DNA of 64,000 bases from JACVRW01 sp963734025 (GTDB lineage: Bacteria; Actinomycetota; Thermoleophilia; Solirubrobacterales; Thermoleophilaceae). Position 1 is the first letter of the stretch. Each line of letters starts with the position of its first letter. The notes beneath the pieces were generated by a model. That model had not been told where the DNA came from. It ran no database searches and was given only the letters and a program-made list of their open reading frames with translations. Of this stretch, positions 7,849-22,269 are shown piece after piece. The stretch is from contig CAVTFR010000011.1 in assembly GCA_963734025.1 (NCBI GenBank), positions 248,001 through 312,000 on the forward strand. Reading direction: 5' to 3'. Position numbers and translations under genes: made by a program.

Positions 7849-7973
7849 CGACCGGGCCAAATGGAAGAATCAACAGCTTCCCCACAGGCACCATCCCGCT
7901 TCCCACCTGAACTTCCGCGGGATGTCAAGGTTCTCTACAGCCCCCATTACTTCAAAGAGATAGGCAGCATCAG
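7849..7973 (+). other. dnaA-dnaN spacer, expected oriC position
   Basis: This 125-bp gap is where many bacteria keep oriC. Only one weak DnaA-box-like 9-mer is visible, TTCCCCACA at 7878-7886 (7 of 9 to TTATCCACA or TTGTCCACA), and no AT-rich unwinding element. It is too poor in boxes to call an origin from sequence alone. Confidence 0.3.
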
Positions 7974-9086
7974 TTGAAGCTCACCGTTTCCCGTGAAACG
8001 TTCCTCGCGCGTCTCGGCATCGCCGTCCGCGGCGCCTCCACGCGCAGCGCGATTCAGACCCTGTCCGGCGTCCTCCTGCGGGTCGACGAGGGCAAGGCGG
8101 AGCTGCAGTCCACCGACATGGAGCTCGGCGTGCGCATGTCGCTCGAGGCGCGCGAGTCCGCGGCCGGCCAGGCCGTCATCCCCGCTCGTCTCCTGCTCGA
8201 TGTCGTTCGCTCGCTCCCGAAGGACGAGCTGACGCTCGAGTACCGCAGCTCGCATCAGGATGTCGAGGTGGTGTCGGGGCCGGCCCGTTTCCATCTGCGG
8301 ACGCTTCCTACCGAGGACTTCCCGAAGCTGCCCGAGGCACCTGCCGAGGGCGGCCTCAGCGTGCCTGCCGAGGCCTTCGTCGACACGATCAGCCGGGTCG
8401 CGCGGGCGGCCTCACGGGATGAGACCCGGCCTCACCTCACCGGTGTGCTCGTCACCGCGAGCGGCACCGAGCTGCGCATGGTCGCCACCGACTCGTACCG
8501 GCTGAGCGTCAAGGAAACGACGCTCGAGACGGCGCTCAACGGCGAGCTCGAGGCCAACGTGCCGGCCCGCACGCTGCAGGAGCTCGGCCGCATAGCGACG
8601 GCCGGCGAGGCGGAGACGATCGGCGTGGCGGCGCTCGAGAACCAGGTTGTCTTCACCGTCGGCGACGTCGTGCTCTCGTCGCGGCTCGTCGAGGGGCGCT
8701 TCCCCAACTACCAGCAGCTCCTCCCGGAGTCCTACGAGCACGAGTTGAAGGTGAGCCGCGAGGAGCTGCTCGAGGTTGTCCGCCGCATCGGCCTGCTCGC
8801 CCAGAAGAACGCGCCGCTGCGGCTGCGCTTCTCGGAGGGCGCGCTCGACGTCTCGGCGCAGACCCCCGACGTCGGCGAGGCGAGTGAGTCGCTGCCGGTG
8901 CCGTTCGCCGGCGAGGAGCTGGAGATCGGCTTCAACCCGGAGTTCTTCCGCGACGGCCTCGACAGCGCCGAGTCCGAGGAGCTCGTCCTGAAGCTGATCA
9001 GCCCGCTGCGCCCGGGCCTCATCGAGTCGAGCGGGGACGACGCGGGCTTCCGTTACCTCGTCATGCCGATCAGATTGAACGTGTAG
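7974..9086 (+). CDS. dnaN: DNA polymerase III subunit beta (sliding clamp)
   Basis: Ring-shaped processivity clamp, 370 residues with three clamp domains; the C-terminus FRYLVMPIRLNV is the family's typical end. The start is TTG 7974 (MKLTVSRETFLARLG); the VSRET codons overlay a parS-like site at 7985-8000. Internal landmarks include VDTISRVARAASRDETRPHL and MVATDSYRLSV. recF follows after 8 bp, so dnaN-recF-DUF721 look like one transcript. Confidence 0.97.
   Translation: MKLTVSRETFLARLGIAVRGASTRSAIQTLSGVLLRVDEGKAELQSTDMELGVRMSLEARESAAGQAVIPARLLLDVVRSLPKDELTLEYRSSHQDVEVVSGPARFHLRTLPTEDFPKLPEAPAEGGLSVPAEAFVDTISRVARAASRDETRPHLTGVLVTASGTELRMVATDSYRLSVKETTLETALNGELEANVPARTLQELGRIATAGEAETIGVAALENQVVFTVGDVVLSSRLVEGRFPNYQQLLPESYEHELKVSREELLEVVRRIGLLAQKNAPLRLRFSEGALDVSAQTPDVGEASESLPVPFAGEELEIGFNPEFFRDGLDSAESEELVLKLISPLRPGLIESSGDDAGFRYLVMPIRLNV
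7985..8000. promoter_or_regulatory. parS-like ParB binding site 2 (in the dnaN start)
   Basis: CGTTTCCCGTGAAACG is base-for-base identical to the site at 3821-3836 and matches the parS core at 13 of 14 positions. It lies at codons 4-9 of dnaN and is again read as VSRET. Confidence 0.8.
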
Positions 9087-9094
9087 GACGCGCC

Positions 9095-10204
9095 GTGGTC
9101 GCGACGCGCATCGAGCTGCGCGACTTCCGCAACTACGAGCTGGCGGAGCTCGACATCGCGCCGGGCCTGACCGTCGTGGCGGGAGCGAACGGGGCCGGCA
9201 AGACCAACCTGCTCGAGGCGCTCTACTTCGGTTGCACCGCCCGCTCGCCGCGCACCTCCAACGAGCGCGAGCTGGTGCGTCGCGGCGCATCGGTCACGCG
9301 CGTCGTGCTCGATACGGCCGGCGCCGAAGCGCAGCACCGCATCGAGGTCGGCTTCGAGCCGGGCGAGGCCAAGCGCCTGCGCATTGACGGCAGCGCTGTC
9401 GACAGCCTGTCGATGAGTGAGGCCCGTCCGCTGGCGAGCGTCTTCCTGCCCGAGCGGCTCGAGCTCATCAAGGGCGCCCCGGCGGGCCGCAGGGCCCATC
9501 TGGACCAGGTCGTCGCTGCGCTGTGGCCGGCTCGCGCCGAGACCCGTGCGTCCTACTCGCGCGCGCTCGCGCAGCGCAACGCGCTGATCGCGCGCATCCG
9601 CGCCGGCGCCGCGGGCCCGGCCGCGCTCGATGCCTGGGACGCCGAGCTCGCGCGCGAGGGCATCCGCCTGATGGAGGACCGCGCCGAGGCGGTGGGCGGC
9701 CTGCGCGCGCCGTTCGCCGAGCTCGCCGCGCGGCTCGGCCTGGCCGGCGCCGCCGAGCTTCGGTACCGGCCCCGCTCGGCCGCAGAGGACGCGGAGGGCC
9801 TTGCCGCGGAGCTCGCGGAACGCCGCACGGCGGATCTCGAACGCGGCTTCACCGCGCACGGGCCGCACCGCGACGAGCTGCAGCTGCTCCTCGAGGGCGT
9901 CACGCTGCGGGCCTACGGATCGCAGGGCCAGCAGCGGGCCGCCCTGCTGGCGCTCCTGTTCGCCGAGCGCGGCCTGCTGGCGGAGCGCCGCGGTCGACCG
10001 CCGTTGATGCTGCTCGACGACGTCATGTCCGAGCTCGATGCCGCGCGGCGGGACCTGCTCGCGGAGTTGCTGCGCTCCGGTGGCCAGGCCGTGATCACGG
10101 CCACCGAGCCCGAGCAGGTGCCGGGCACGGCGCTGACGGACGGCGGACTCGTGCGCGTCGAGGCGGGGCAGGTCCGGGCGGCCCCGCACGAGGTCGCCGC
10201 GTGA
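9095..10204 (+). CDS. recF: DNA replication and repair protein RecF
   Basis: SMC-like ATPase that helps load RecA at gaps; 369 residues. The N-terminus RIELRDFRNYELAELDI leads into Walker A GANGAGKT (residues 30-37). The ABC signature is GSQGQQRAALLALLF and Walker B is PLMLLDDVMSELD. The GTG start at 9095 lies 8 bp after dnaN. The stop overlaps the next gene's start as GTGA. Confidence 0.96.
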   Translation: MVATRIELRDFRNYELAELDIAPGLTVVAGANGAGKTNLLEALYFGCTARSPRTSNERELVRRGASVTRVVLDTAGAEAQHRIEVGFEPGEAKRLRIDGSAVDSLSMSEARPLASVFLPERLELIKGAPAGRRAHLDQVVAALWPARAETRASYSRALAQRNALIARIRAGAAGPAALDAWDAELAREGIRLMEDRAEAVGGLRAPFAELAARLGLAGAAELRYRPRSAAEDAEGLAAELAERRTADLERGFTAHGPHRDELQLLLEGVTLRAYGSQGQQRAALLALLFAERGLLAERRGRPPLMLLDDVMSELDAARRDLLAELLRSGGQAVITATEPEQVPGTALTDGGLVRVEAGQVRAAPHEVAA

Positions 10205-10512
10205 GGCGGCCCGCGCCGCGACCGCTCGCGCTGGCGCTGGACCGCGTCGTCGAACGCTCCGAGCCGGCCACCCTGCTCGCGCGCGCCCAGGGCGCCTGGC
10301 GCGAGGCCGCCGGCCCCGGCCTGGCGCCGTTCGCCGAGCCGATATCCGAGCGCGACGGCGTGCTCACGGTGGCCTGCGAGTCGGGCGTCTGGGCCCACGA
10401 GCTGGAGCTGCTCGGGCCCGATCTGCTGACCCGGCTGAACGCCGCGCTCGGCGGCCCGCCGGAGGGAGTTCTGACGCGTCTCAGGTGCGTCGTAGGTTCG
10501 GCTCCGAACTGA
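10201..10512 (+). CDS. DUF721 (DciA-like) protein
   Basis: A 103-residue protein with the DUF721 pattern: LARAQGAWREAAGPGLAPFAEP, then GVLTVACESGVWAHELELLGPDLLTRLN. This family sits between recF and gyrB in actinobacteria, and related DciA proteins load the replicative helicase in bacteria without DnaC. The GTG at 10201 overlaps the recF stop. Role as a helicase loader is inferred from family and context. Confidence 0.85.
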   Translation: MRRPAPRPLALALDRVVERSEPATLLARAQGAWREAAGPGLAPFAEPISERDGVLTVACESGVWAHELELLGPDLLTRLNAALGGPPEGVLTRLRCVVGSAPN

Positions 10513-10624
10513 GCGTGCAAACCCAGTTGCAGAGCGGCGGCCGGCGCGAGCGGTCGCGCGCTTGTTTTTGCGCGATTTGCGGGCATTTTGTAACGCTCGA
10601 ACCCGTCCGGGACAGGGGGTAGCC

Positions 10625-10633
10625 TGCTAATAT
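10625..10633 (+). promoter_or_regulatory. Candidate extended -10 promoter of gyrBA
   Basis: TGCTAATAT is an extended -10 (TGn plus TAATAT) in the 230-bp gap before gyrB, with no clear -35. The predicted transcript would start near 10640 and carry a leader of about 100 nt containing the hairpin at 10654-10691. Confidence 0.5.
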
Positions 10634-10653
10634 CAGAGGCGGTCTTATGTAGC

Positions 10654-10695
10654 GCCCCGGCCCGTGTTGACTGGCGGCACGGCGTCGGGGCTTTT
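10654..10695 (+). terminator. Hairpin plus U-run in the gyrB leader (terminator or attenuator)
   Basis: GCCCCG (10654-10659) pairs with CGGGGC (10686-10691), and inner CCGTG (10662-10666) with CACGG (10678-10682), followed directly by TTTT. It could end the dnaN-recF-DUF721 transcript, or, because a good -10 lies upstream, act as an attenuator in the gyrB leader. Confidence 0.55.
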
Positions 10696-10742
10696 CATGG
10701 TGTTCAGCGGTCCGTCGAGGGCCGCGCGATGAAGGGAACCAC

Positions 10743-13247
<2,505 letters not shown>

Positions 13248-13261
13248 GGGGCGTCTCCGAA

Positions 13262-15772
<2,511 letters not shown>

Positions 15773-16116
15773 GGCCCCCACAGGTAGTGCCACAGCCGAC
15801 CTCTGCGTCTGCTTCAATCTCTGCTACCAGAGAAAGGGGGTGGTCCGAGCTTGACTGACAGAATTCTTGGGACCCTGGAGGTGTCCGGCCGCTAGACCGA
15901 GGCTGGGCCCCGGTCGCACGGAAGCCGCCGGCCAACGGCGGCGCACCGAGGCGGTCTGCGGAGTCCAACCGAGACGCCGTCGGCGGTTCTGGCCGGGAGT
16001 GGTTCCTCTGGCCGCGAAGGACCCGCCGATCAAGTCCAGTCAGAGATCACGCGAGGGGCGCTCCCCAGGGGCGCCCCTCGTGCGTTTCGGGGCGCACACG
16101 CGATACTCCCTCGACC
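15773..16116 (+). ncRNA. Gene-free region with dense RNA-like secondary structure after gyrA (unidentified)
   Basis: 344 bp with no credible protein. From about 15841 it folds well on paper: GGTCC (15842-15846) with GGACC (15870-15874), and CCGC-t-AGACCG (15889-15899) with CGGTCTGCGG (15952-15961). The latter encloses a 7-bp hairpin GCCGCCG/CGGCGGC (15924-15942, loop GCCAA). A further GGCC-based hairpin lies near 16001, and the terminator hairpin closes the region. It lacks the RNase P, tmRNA and SRP signatures I looked for. It may be a stable RNA or a leader; I do not recognise the family. Confidence 0.4.
16052..16087 (+). terminator. Strong terminator hairpin closing the post-gyrA region
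   Basis: A perfect 10-bp stem, CGAGGGGCGC (16052-16061) with GCGCCCCTCG (16071-16080), 9-nt loop, then TGCGTTT. The U-run is short, but the stem is the strongest in this region. Confidence 0.65.
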
Positions 16117-16524
16117 GTGTCCGCCCGGAACGTCGATGTCGTGCGCCGGAGCTTGGAGGCGTTCGCGCGTGGTGACCTCGACGCGTTCTTCGCGGAGCAC
16201 GCCCCGCAGATCGAGTGGACGACGGGCGCGGATGAGCCGGACCCGCGCACCTACCGCGGACCGGAGGACATGCGGCGCTTCACGGCCGAGACGGCCGAGC
16301 CGTGGGGGAACCGCTTCGACGGCGCGGTGAGGTTCATGGAGTTCATCGACCTCGGCGACTGGGTCGTGGTCCCCTGGACGGCCAAGCTCGAGGGCAAGGC
16401 GAGCGGCCTGGCCGTCGAGGTGTACGAGACCTACGCGATCAGGGTGGAGGAAGGCAGGATCGTTCAGGTCGACGAGTACCGGACCACGGAGGAAGCGCTC
16501 GCGGCGTGCGGCCGGCGGCCGTAG
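16117..16524 (+). CDS. SnoaL-like / NTF2-fold protein
   Basis: A 135-residue single-domain protein of the SnoaL/NTF2-like superfamily: N-terminal helix VDVVRRSLEAFARGDLDAFF, then HAPQIEWTTG, a YRGPEDMRRF loop and a beta-sheet ending IVQVDEYRTTEEALAA. Members range from polyketide cyclases to dehydratases and non-enzymatic binders, so the substrate cannot be inferred. The GTG start at 16117 lies just after the terminator hairpin. It is convergent with the coiled-coil gene. Confidence 0.75.
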   Translation: MSARNVDVVRRSLEAFARGDLDAFFAEHAPQIEWTTGADEPDPRTYRGPEDMRRFTAETAEPWGNRFDGAVRFMEFIDLGDWVVVPWTAKLEGKASGLAVEVYETYAIRVEEGRIVQVDEYRTTEEALAACGRRP

Positions 16525-16542
16525 GGCCCGGCCGGCCGGTCC

Positions 16543-17013
16543 TCAGGGCGTGGTCTCGGTCTCGGTGCTCGTGTCGGCCTGCTCCTGCTCGAGCTGGTCG
16601 ACCCGGCCCTCGAGATCGTCGACTCGGTTCCCGAGCCGCTCGACGTCCTGGGCCGCGCGCGAGGCGTCGTCCTCGACCTGGCCCAGCCGGTCCTCGAGGC
16701 TCGACAGGTCGTCCGAGCTGGGCAGGCCCTCGATGCGCTTCTCGAGCTCGTCGATGCGGTTGTTCAGCTGGCGCTCTACCTGCCCCAGCTGGCCGGCCGC
16801 CTCCTGGCGACCCGCCTCGTCCTCATCATTCGCCTTGATCAGCGCGAACACCGCAAGGGCAGTCGCCGCCACGGCCCACACGGCGGCAACGATCAGCCAG
16901 CGGCGCAGGCCCTTGAACTGAGCGACGGTCGCCGGCAGCTGGTCGTCCGTGAGCAGGCGCTCGCTACGTCCCACCGGCGGTGGCTGCGAGCCCGGGCGCC
17001 CCGGCTCGTTCAT
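16543..17013 (-). CDS. Membrane-anchored coiled-coil protein
   Basis: A protein of 156 residues from the ATG at 17013. One membrane helix (LIVAAVWAVAATALAVFALI) is followed by a long heptad-type coiled coil (QLGQVERQLNNRIDELEKRI and RLGNRVDDLEGRVDQLEQEQ). The short cytoplasmic N-terminus is proline-rich. Its start overlaps the stop of the HNH gene as TGATG, so the two are probably translated together. I do not recognise a function; a structural or scaffolding role is only a guess. Confidence 0.75.
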   Translation of the reverse strand: MNEPGRPGSQPPPVGRSERLLTDDQLPATVAQFKGLRRWLIVAAVWAVAATALAVFALIKANDEDEAGRQEAAGQLGQVERQLNNRIDELEKRIEGLPSSDDLSSLEDRLGQVEDDASRAAQDVERLGNRVDDLEGRVDQLEQEQADTSTETETTP

Positions 17014-17618
17014 CAGGCGGCCACGAGGTACTGCTCCCACGCCGCCGGGATCGTCGGGGCGGCGACGTGGATGAAGATCGCCGGGTTGGGCGCGCGCGGC
17101 GCCCTGACCGGGACCATGTTGGCCTGCTTGGGCAGGCGGTCGCCCTTGCGCCGGTTGCAGGGCGCGCAGCAGGCGACGATGTTCTCCCAGGTGGAGGGCC
17201 CGCCCTTGGAGCGCGGGATCACGTGGTCGACCGTGAGGCTTCCGCGCTCGTGCCCGCAGTACTGGCAGGTCCAGCGGTCACGGGCGAAGACGGCGCGGCG
17301 CGTGATCTTGCGCCGGTGGGCGTCGCGCGGGATGCGGACGTAGGTCAAGAGGCGGATCACCACGGGCCGGTCGAGTGTGAAGGACTCCGCGTGGAGGGCC
17401 CAGTCGCCCTTCTCGAGGACCTCGGCGCGGTTCTTCAGGATGAGGACGGCCGCGCGCCGGACCGTGCAGACGTTGATCGGCTCGAACGAGGCGTTGAGCA
17501 CGAGCACCCGGCCCGAAGAGGAATGGCGCTGCGCGGGCCGGCCGGCCCCGTGCAGCGCGGCGGCAGGGCCTGGTTCCGTATCACCCGCCTCGAGCGTGAC
17601 GTTGACCCGTACTGCCAT
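17013..17618 (-). CDS. HNH endonuclease family protein
   Basis: A 201-residue protein with the domain start VLVLNASFEPINVCTVRRA and an HNH core: CQYCG zinc-knuckle, LTVDHVIPRSKGGPSTWENI and CAPCNRRKGDR. This widespread actinobacterial family resembles the McrA HNH fold; its biological target is unknown, and restriction or housekeeping nuclease roles are both possible. ATG 17618 is chosen; TAAACT 10 nt upstream (17629-17634) is a candidate -10. The first 45 residues before the core are low-similarity, so a later start is possible. Confidence 0.85.
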   Translation of the reverse strand: MAVRVNVTLEAGDTEPGPAAALHGAGRPAQRHSSSGRVLVLNASFEPINVCTVRRAAVLILKNRAEVLEKGDWALHAESFTLDRPVVIRLLTYVRIPRDAHRRKITRRAVFARDRWTCQYCGHERGSLTVDHVIPRSKGGPSTWENIVACCAPCNRRKGDRLPKQANMVPVRAPRAPNPAIFIHVAAPTIPAAWEQYLVAA

Positions 17619-17709
17619 GACTGGGCGCAGTTTAACCAGCGCCCCCGCCGCCAGGGCCGGCCAGGTGCCAAAGGGGGTCCGGGGGCGCGAGCCCCCGGCT
17701 GGCATTCGA

Positions 17710-18546
17710 TCAGCCTGTGAACGCGCCGTAGGAACCGAGCACGCGGACCTCCTCCACATGGGTGCCGAGCGCCTCGAGCGCCTCGCTCACGGGCGGGCGC
17801 GAGGCGGTGCCGACGATGTCGGCGACGAACATGTAGTGCCCGAGCCGGATCCGGCGCGGGCGCGACTCGATCCTCGTCATGTTGACCTCGCGGCTCGAGA
17901 GCTCGCCGAGCACGTCCACGAGCCAGCCGGGGTCCTCGTCGCCGGCGCCCCAGAAGACGATCGTGGTCTTGGCTGCTCCGTCCGGCTCGGCCGCATCGGC
18001 CGCCGGAACGAGCCACACGAAGCGCGTGACGTTGTCCGGATGGTCCTCCACGTCCGCCGCGATCAGCTCGCCGCCGTAAAGCTCCGCCGCGAGCCGCGAC
18101 CCGAGCGCCGCCGTCGAGGGCCCGGCGTCGCCGAGGGACGCCACCGCGTCGGCGGTCGAGGGCGCGCTCACGTGCTCCGCGCCCGGCAGCCGCTCGCGCA
18201 GGAAGCGAGCGCACTGGGCGATCGCCTGCGGGTGCGAGACGACCCGCTCGACGTGCTCGAGCTCGACCGGTTCGGTGGCGATGAGGCAGTGGTGGATCGG
18301 GTGCACGACCTCGGCGCCGATGCGGACGTCGACAGCCTCGAGCACGAGCGTGTCGAGCGTCACCGCGACGCCGCCCTCGAGCGCGTTCTCGATCGGGACG
18401 ACGGCCCGATCCACGGCTCGCTCCTGTACTGCCATGACGGCGTCGTAGATCGTCGGATAGGGGATCTCGTCGGTGTCCTCGGGGGCGGACGCGCGCAGGG
18501 CCTCACTGCTGTGGGTCCCGGCGGGACCGAGGTAGGCGACCTTCAC
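17710..18546 (-). CDS. pheA: Prephenate dehydratase
   Basis: Converts prephenate to phenylpyruvate in phenylalanine synthesis; 278 residues. The N-terminal KVAYLGPAGTHSSEAL and ENALEGGVAVTLDTL blocks and the TRFVWLV end of the catalytic domain (to about residue 180) are typical. A C-terminal ACT domain with NMTRIESRPRRIRLGHYMF carries the Phe-binding ESRP motif, so feedback inhibition by phenylalanine is expected. The GTG start overlaps the stop of the DUF4446 gene (GTGA). It is monofunctional, with no chorismate mutase. Confidence 0.95.
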   Translation of the reverse strand: MKVAYLGPAGTHSSEALRASAPEDTDEIPYPTIYDAVMAVQERAVDRAVVPIENALEGGVAVTLDTLVLEAVDVRIGAEVVHPIHHCLIATEPVELEHVERVVSHPQAIAQCARFLRERLPGAEHVSAPSTADAVASLGDAGPSTAALGSRLAAELYGGELIAADVEDHPDNVTRFVWLVPAADAAEPDGAAKTTIVFWGAGDEDPGWLVDVLGELSSREVNMTRIESRPRRIRLGHYMFVADIVGTASRPPVSEALEALGTHVEEVRVLGSYGAFTG

Positions 18547-19058
18547 GACGAGGAGCCGGGCGCCGCCTCCGCGAGCGCGGCCGCGACGGCCTCCTGCTCC
18601 TCCGGCGAGAGCTCGTGCTCGGAGTTGCCCTCGCGAAGCTCCTTGACGTAGAAGCGCGCCTGGTCGCGGTGCAGGATCGAAGAGATGACGACGCCGGTGC
18701 GCCGCGAGTCGAGCAGCGCGACGGTGCTCGACTGCCGGCCCGAGAGCTCGTTCATGGCGTCGTAGCGGACGAGCGAGGTGTGGGCGACGCAGCCGTCCAT
18801 ACGCTGCTCGGCGGCGTGCACGCGCGACTCGAGCCGTGCGGCCGTCTCCTCGACCCAGTCGCGCAGCTGGACGAATGCGTCCTGGAGCGTGGCGGCATGC
18901 TGCACGATGTCCTGATCGCCCGGGCCGAGCACGGTGCGCTGGGCCGCACGCAGGCGCCGCAGCTTGACGGCCAGGACGAGGCAGAAGATGAGCGCGATCA
19001 GCGCCACCACCGCCGCCCCGAGCGCCACGAATCCCTGCGTGGAGGTCAGGTCATCCAC
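18543..19058 (-). CDS. DUF4446 family membrane protein
   Basis: A 171-residue protein with an N-terminal membrane helix (FVALGAAVVALIALIFCLVL), a coiled-coil stretch and the DUF4446 core VRYDAMNELSGRQSSTVALL and GVVISSILHRDQARFYVKEL. The family is widely distributed in Gram-positives and has no established role. It is transcribed with pheA (4-bp overlap). The GTG start at 19058 has a TACCCT hexamer 8 nt upstream (19067-19072), so the mRNA is probably near-leaderless. Confidence 0.85.
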   Translation of the reverse strand: MDDLTSTQGFVALGAAVVALIALIFCLVLAVKLRRLRAAQRTVLGPGDQDIVQHAATLQDAFVQLRDWVEETAARLESRVHAAEQRMDGCVAHTSLVRYDAMNELSGRQSSTVALLDSRRTGVVISSILHRDQARFYVKELREGNSEHELSPEEQEAVAAALAEAAPGSSS

Positions 19059-19082
19059 GTCGGCTGAGGGTATCGGCGCGGC

Positions 19083-20192
19083 TCAGCTCGTGAAGATGAC
19101 CGTGAACTCGGCCGAGTTGTTGTCGGTCATCTCCTCGCCCGGGACGGCCTCGACCTCGACGGTCACGGGGACGTTCTCGCCCGTGGGCGGCTGTTCGGCC
19201 AGTGGGATCGTGACGTTCTGCTGCTCACCGACGGCGATCTCCGGGATCGTCTCCTCGAGCTCGATCGCGTCGTTCCCCTCCCCGACCGTGACCCTGACGT
19301 TCACGTCGGTCTCGTTGTTCTCGCCCTGGTTGACGACCTGGACGTCGAACGAGAGGTCTTCGGAGAGCGGCACCGTGGCCGAGGCGCCCGGCACCAGCGC
19401 GACTCCACCGAGCGTGACGGTGCCCAGCCCGTTGCCGTGCAGGCCGGGGGCCGCGCTTTCATCGCCGGCGCCGCCGCCCGTGCCGCGCAGGCCGGCGATC
19501 TGATCGGCCACGAAGGCGGGATCCGCCCACTGGACATCCGGGACGAACTCGAGCTCGCTCTGCTTGGGGACGCTCACCTCGCCGGTCAGGTCCTCGTCCC
19601 TGAGCGCCTGCTCGAGGTTCGGCTTGAAGCGGTACTTGAGCAGCACGTCGCTTGCCAGGAAGACCTGCATCATCTCGGCGATGTCACCGGTGCTCTCGCG
19701 GCGCTCTTCGTCGGCGAGCGCGCCCGGAAGCGCATTGGCGACCGCGGCGAGGGCGTCCCTGCGCAGCTCCAGGGCGTCGACGAGGTTCTCCTGCGCTGAC
19801 GAGACCTCGTCCGGCGCGTCGAGGTCGTTGGCACGGTCGACTAGCGTGGCCGACTCGCTGCGCAGGCCGTTCACGACGTTGGCCGCGTCGACGGCGTCGT
19901 CCTGGTCGCCCGAGCCGCCCAGCAGCCCGAACAGCTGGTTGCCCTCCATCTTGGACTGGTCGATGAGCTCGGAGGACTGGCCCACGTAGTCCTTGATCGC
20001 CCGCTCGTTGCGCGCGTTGAGGCAGCCGCGGAGGGCCAGGACAAGGAGGATCAGCACGAGCAGCGCCGCTCCTATAGCTAAGGTCCTGCGGACCATCAGC
20101 GTCTGGCGGTCCGTGCCGCGGCCGCCGCCCGATGGCCGGCGCCGTGTTCGTCCGGCTACGGGCTCGTCCGGTTCGTCGAGGAAGGAAAGCAG
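19083..20192 (-). CDS. Membrane-anchored protein with CARDB-like extracytoplasmic domain
   Basis: A basic Pro/Arg-rich N-terminus (SFLDEPDEPVAG...) precedes one membrane helix (LAIGAALLVLILLVLALRG), an alpha-helical extracytoplasmic region of about 160 residues, a Gly-rich linker and a C-terminal beta-sandwich resembling CARDB/Ig-like adhesion modules. I have an impression of similar proteins in Thermoleophilia; function unknown. The start is uncertain: AGGAG lies 5 nt before CTG 20192, which would give the SFLDEPDEP N-terminus; GTG 20219 and ATG 20096 are alternatives in frame. It is divergent from the kinase at 20289. Confidence 0.7.
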   Translation of the reverse strand: MLSFLDEPDEPVAGRTRRRPSGGGRGTDRQTLMVRRTLAIGAALLVLILLVLALRGCLNARNERAIKDYVGQSSELIDQSKMEGNQLFGLLGGSGDQDDAVDAANVVNGLRSESATLVDRANDLDAPDEVSSAQENLVDALELRRDALAAVANALPGALADEERRESTGDIAEMMQVFLASDVLLKYRFKPNLEQALRDEDLTGEVSVPKQSELEFVPDVQWADPAFVADQIAGLRGTGGGAGDESAAPGLHGNGLGTVTLGGVALVPGASATVPLSEDLSFDVQVVNQGENNETDVNVRVTVGEGNDAIELEETIPEIAVGEQQNVTIPLAEQPPTGENVPVTVEVEAVPGEEMTDNNSAEFTVIFTS

Positions 20193-20288
20193 TATCGCTC
20201 CTAATACTTCGAGGCGCACGCGGCGCTTCGATTGGAGTATGAACGGGGGGCAGGACGCGCTCTCCGCGGACCGAACACAGAACCTGGA

Positions 20289-22205
<1,917 letters not shown>

Positions 22206-22254
22206 CGGGATCGCTGCGCGCCCGGCCGGGCCCGGCGCTTGCACACAGGCGGAT

Positions 22255-22260
22255 TACCCT
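22255..22260 (+). promoter_or_regulatory. Candidate -10 (TACCCT) of the FHA-phosphatase operon
   Basis: TAnnnT ending 9 nt before the ATG of the FhaA-like gene, in a 64-bp gap after the kinase; there is no strong Shine-Dalgarno, which fits a near-leaderless start. No -35 is recognised. Confidence 0.35.
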
Positions 22261-22269
22261 GCGAGACGT

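Noticed and set aside
7878..7886. Single DnaA box TTCCCCACA
   Set aside because: Two mismatches and no partners; not enough to call an origin.
15867..16175. A 102-codon open frame across the structured region after gyrA
   Set aside because: Arg/Pro-rich, crosses the terminator hairpin and overlaps the SnoaL-like gene.
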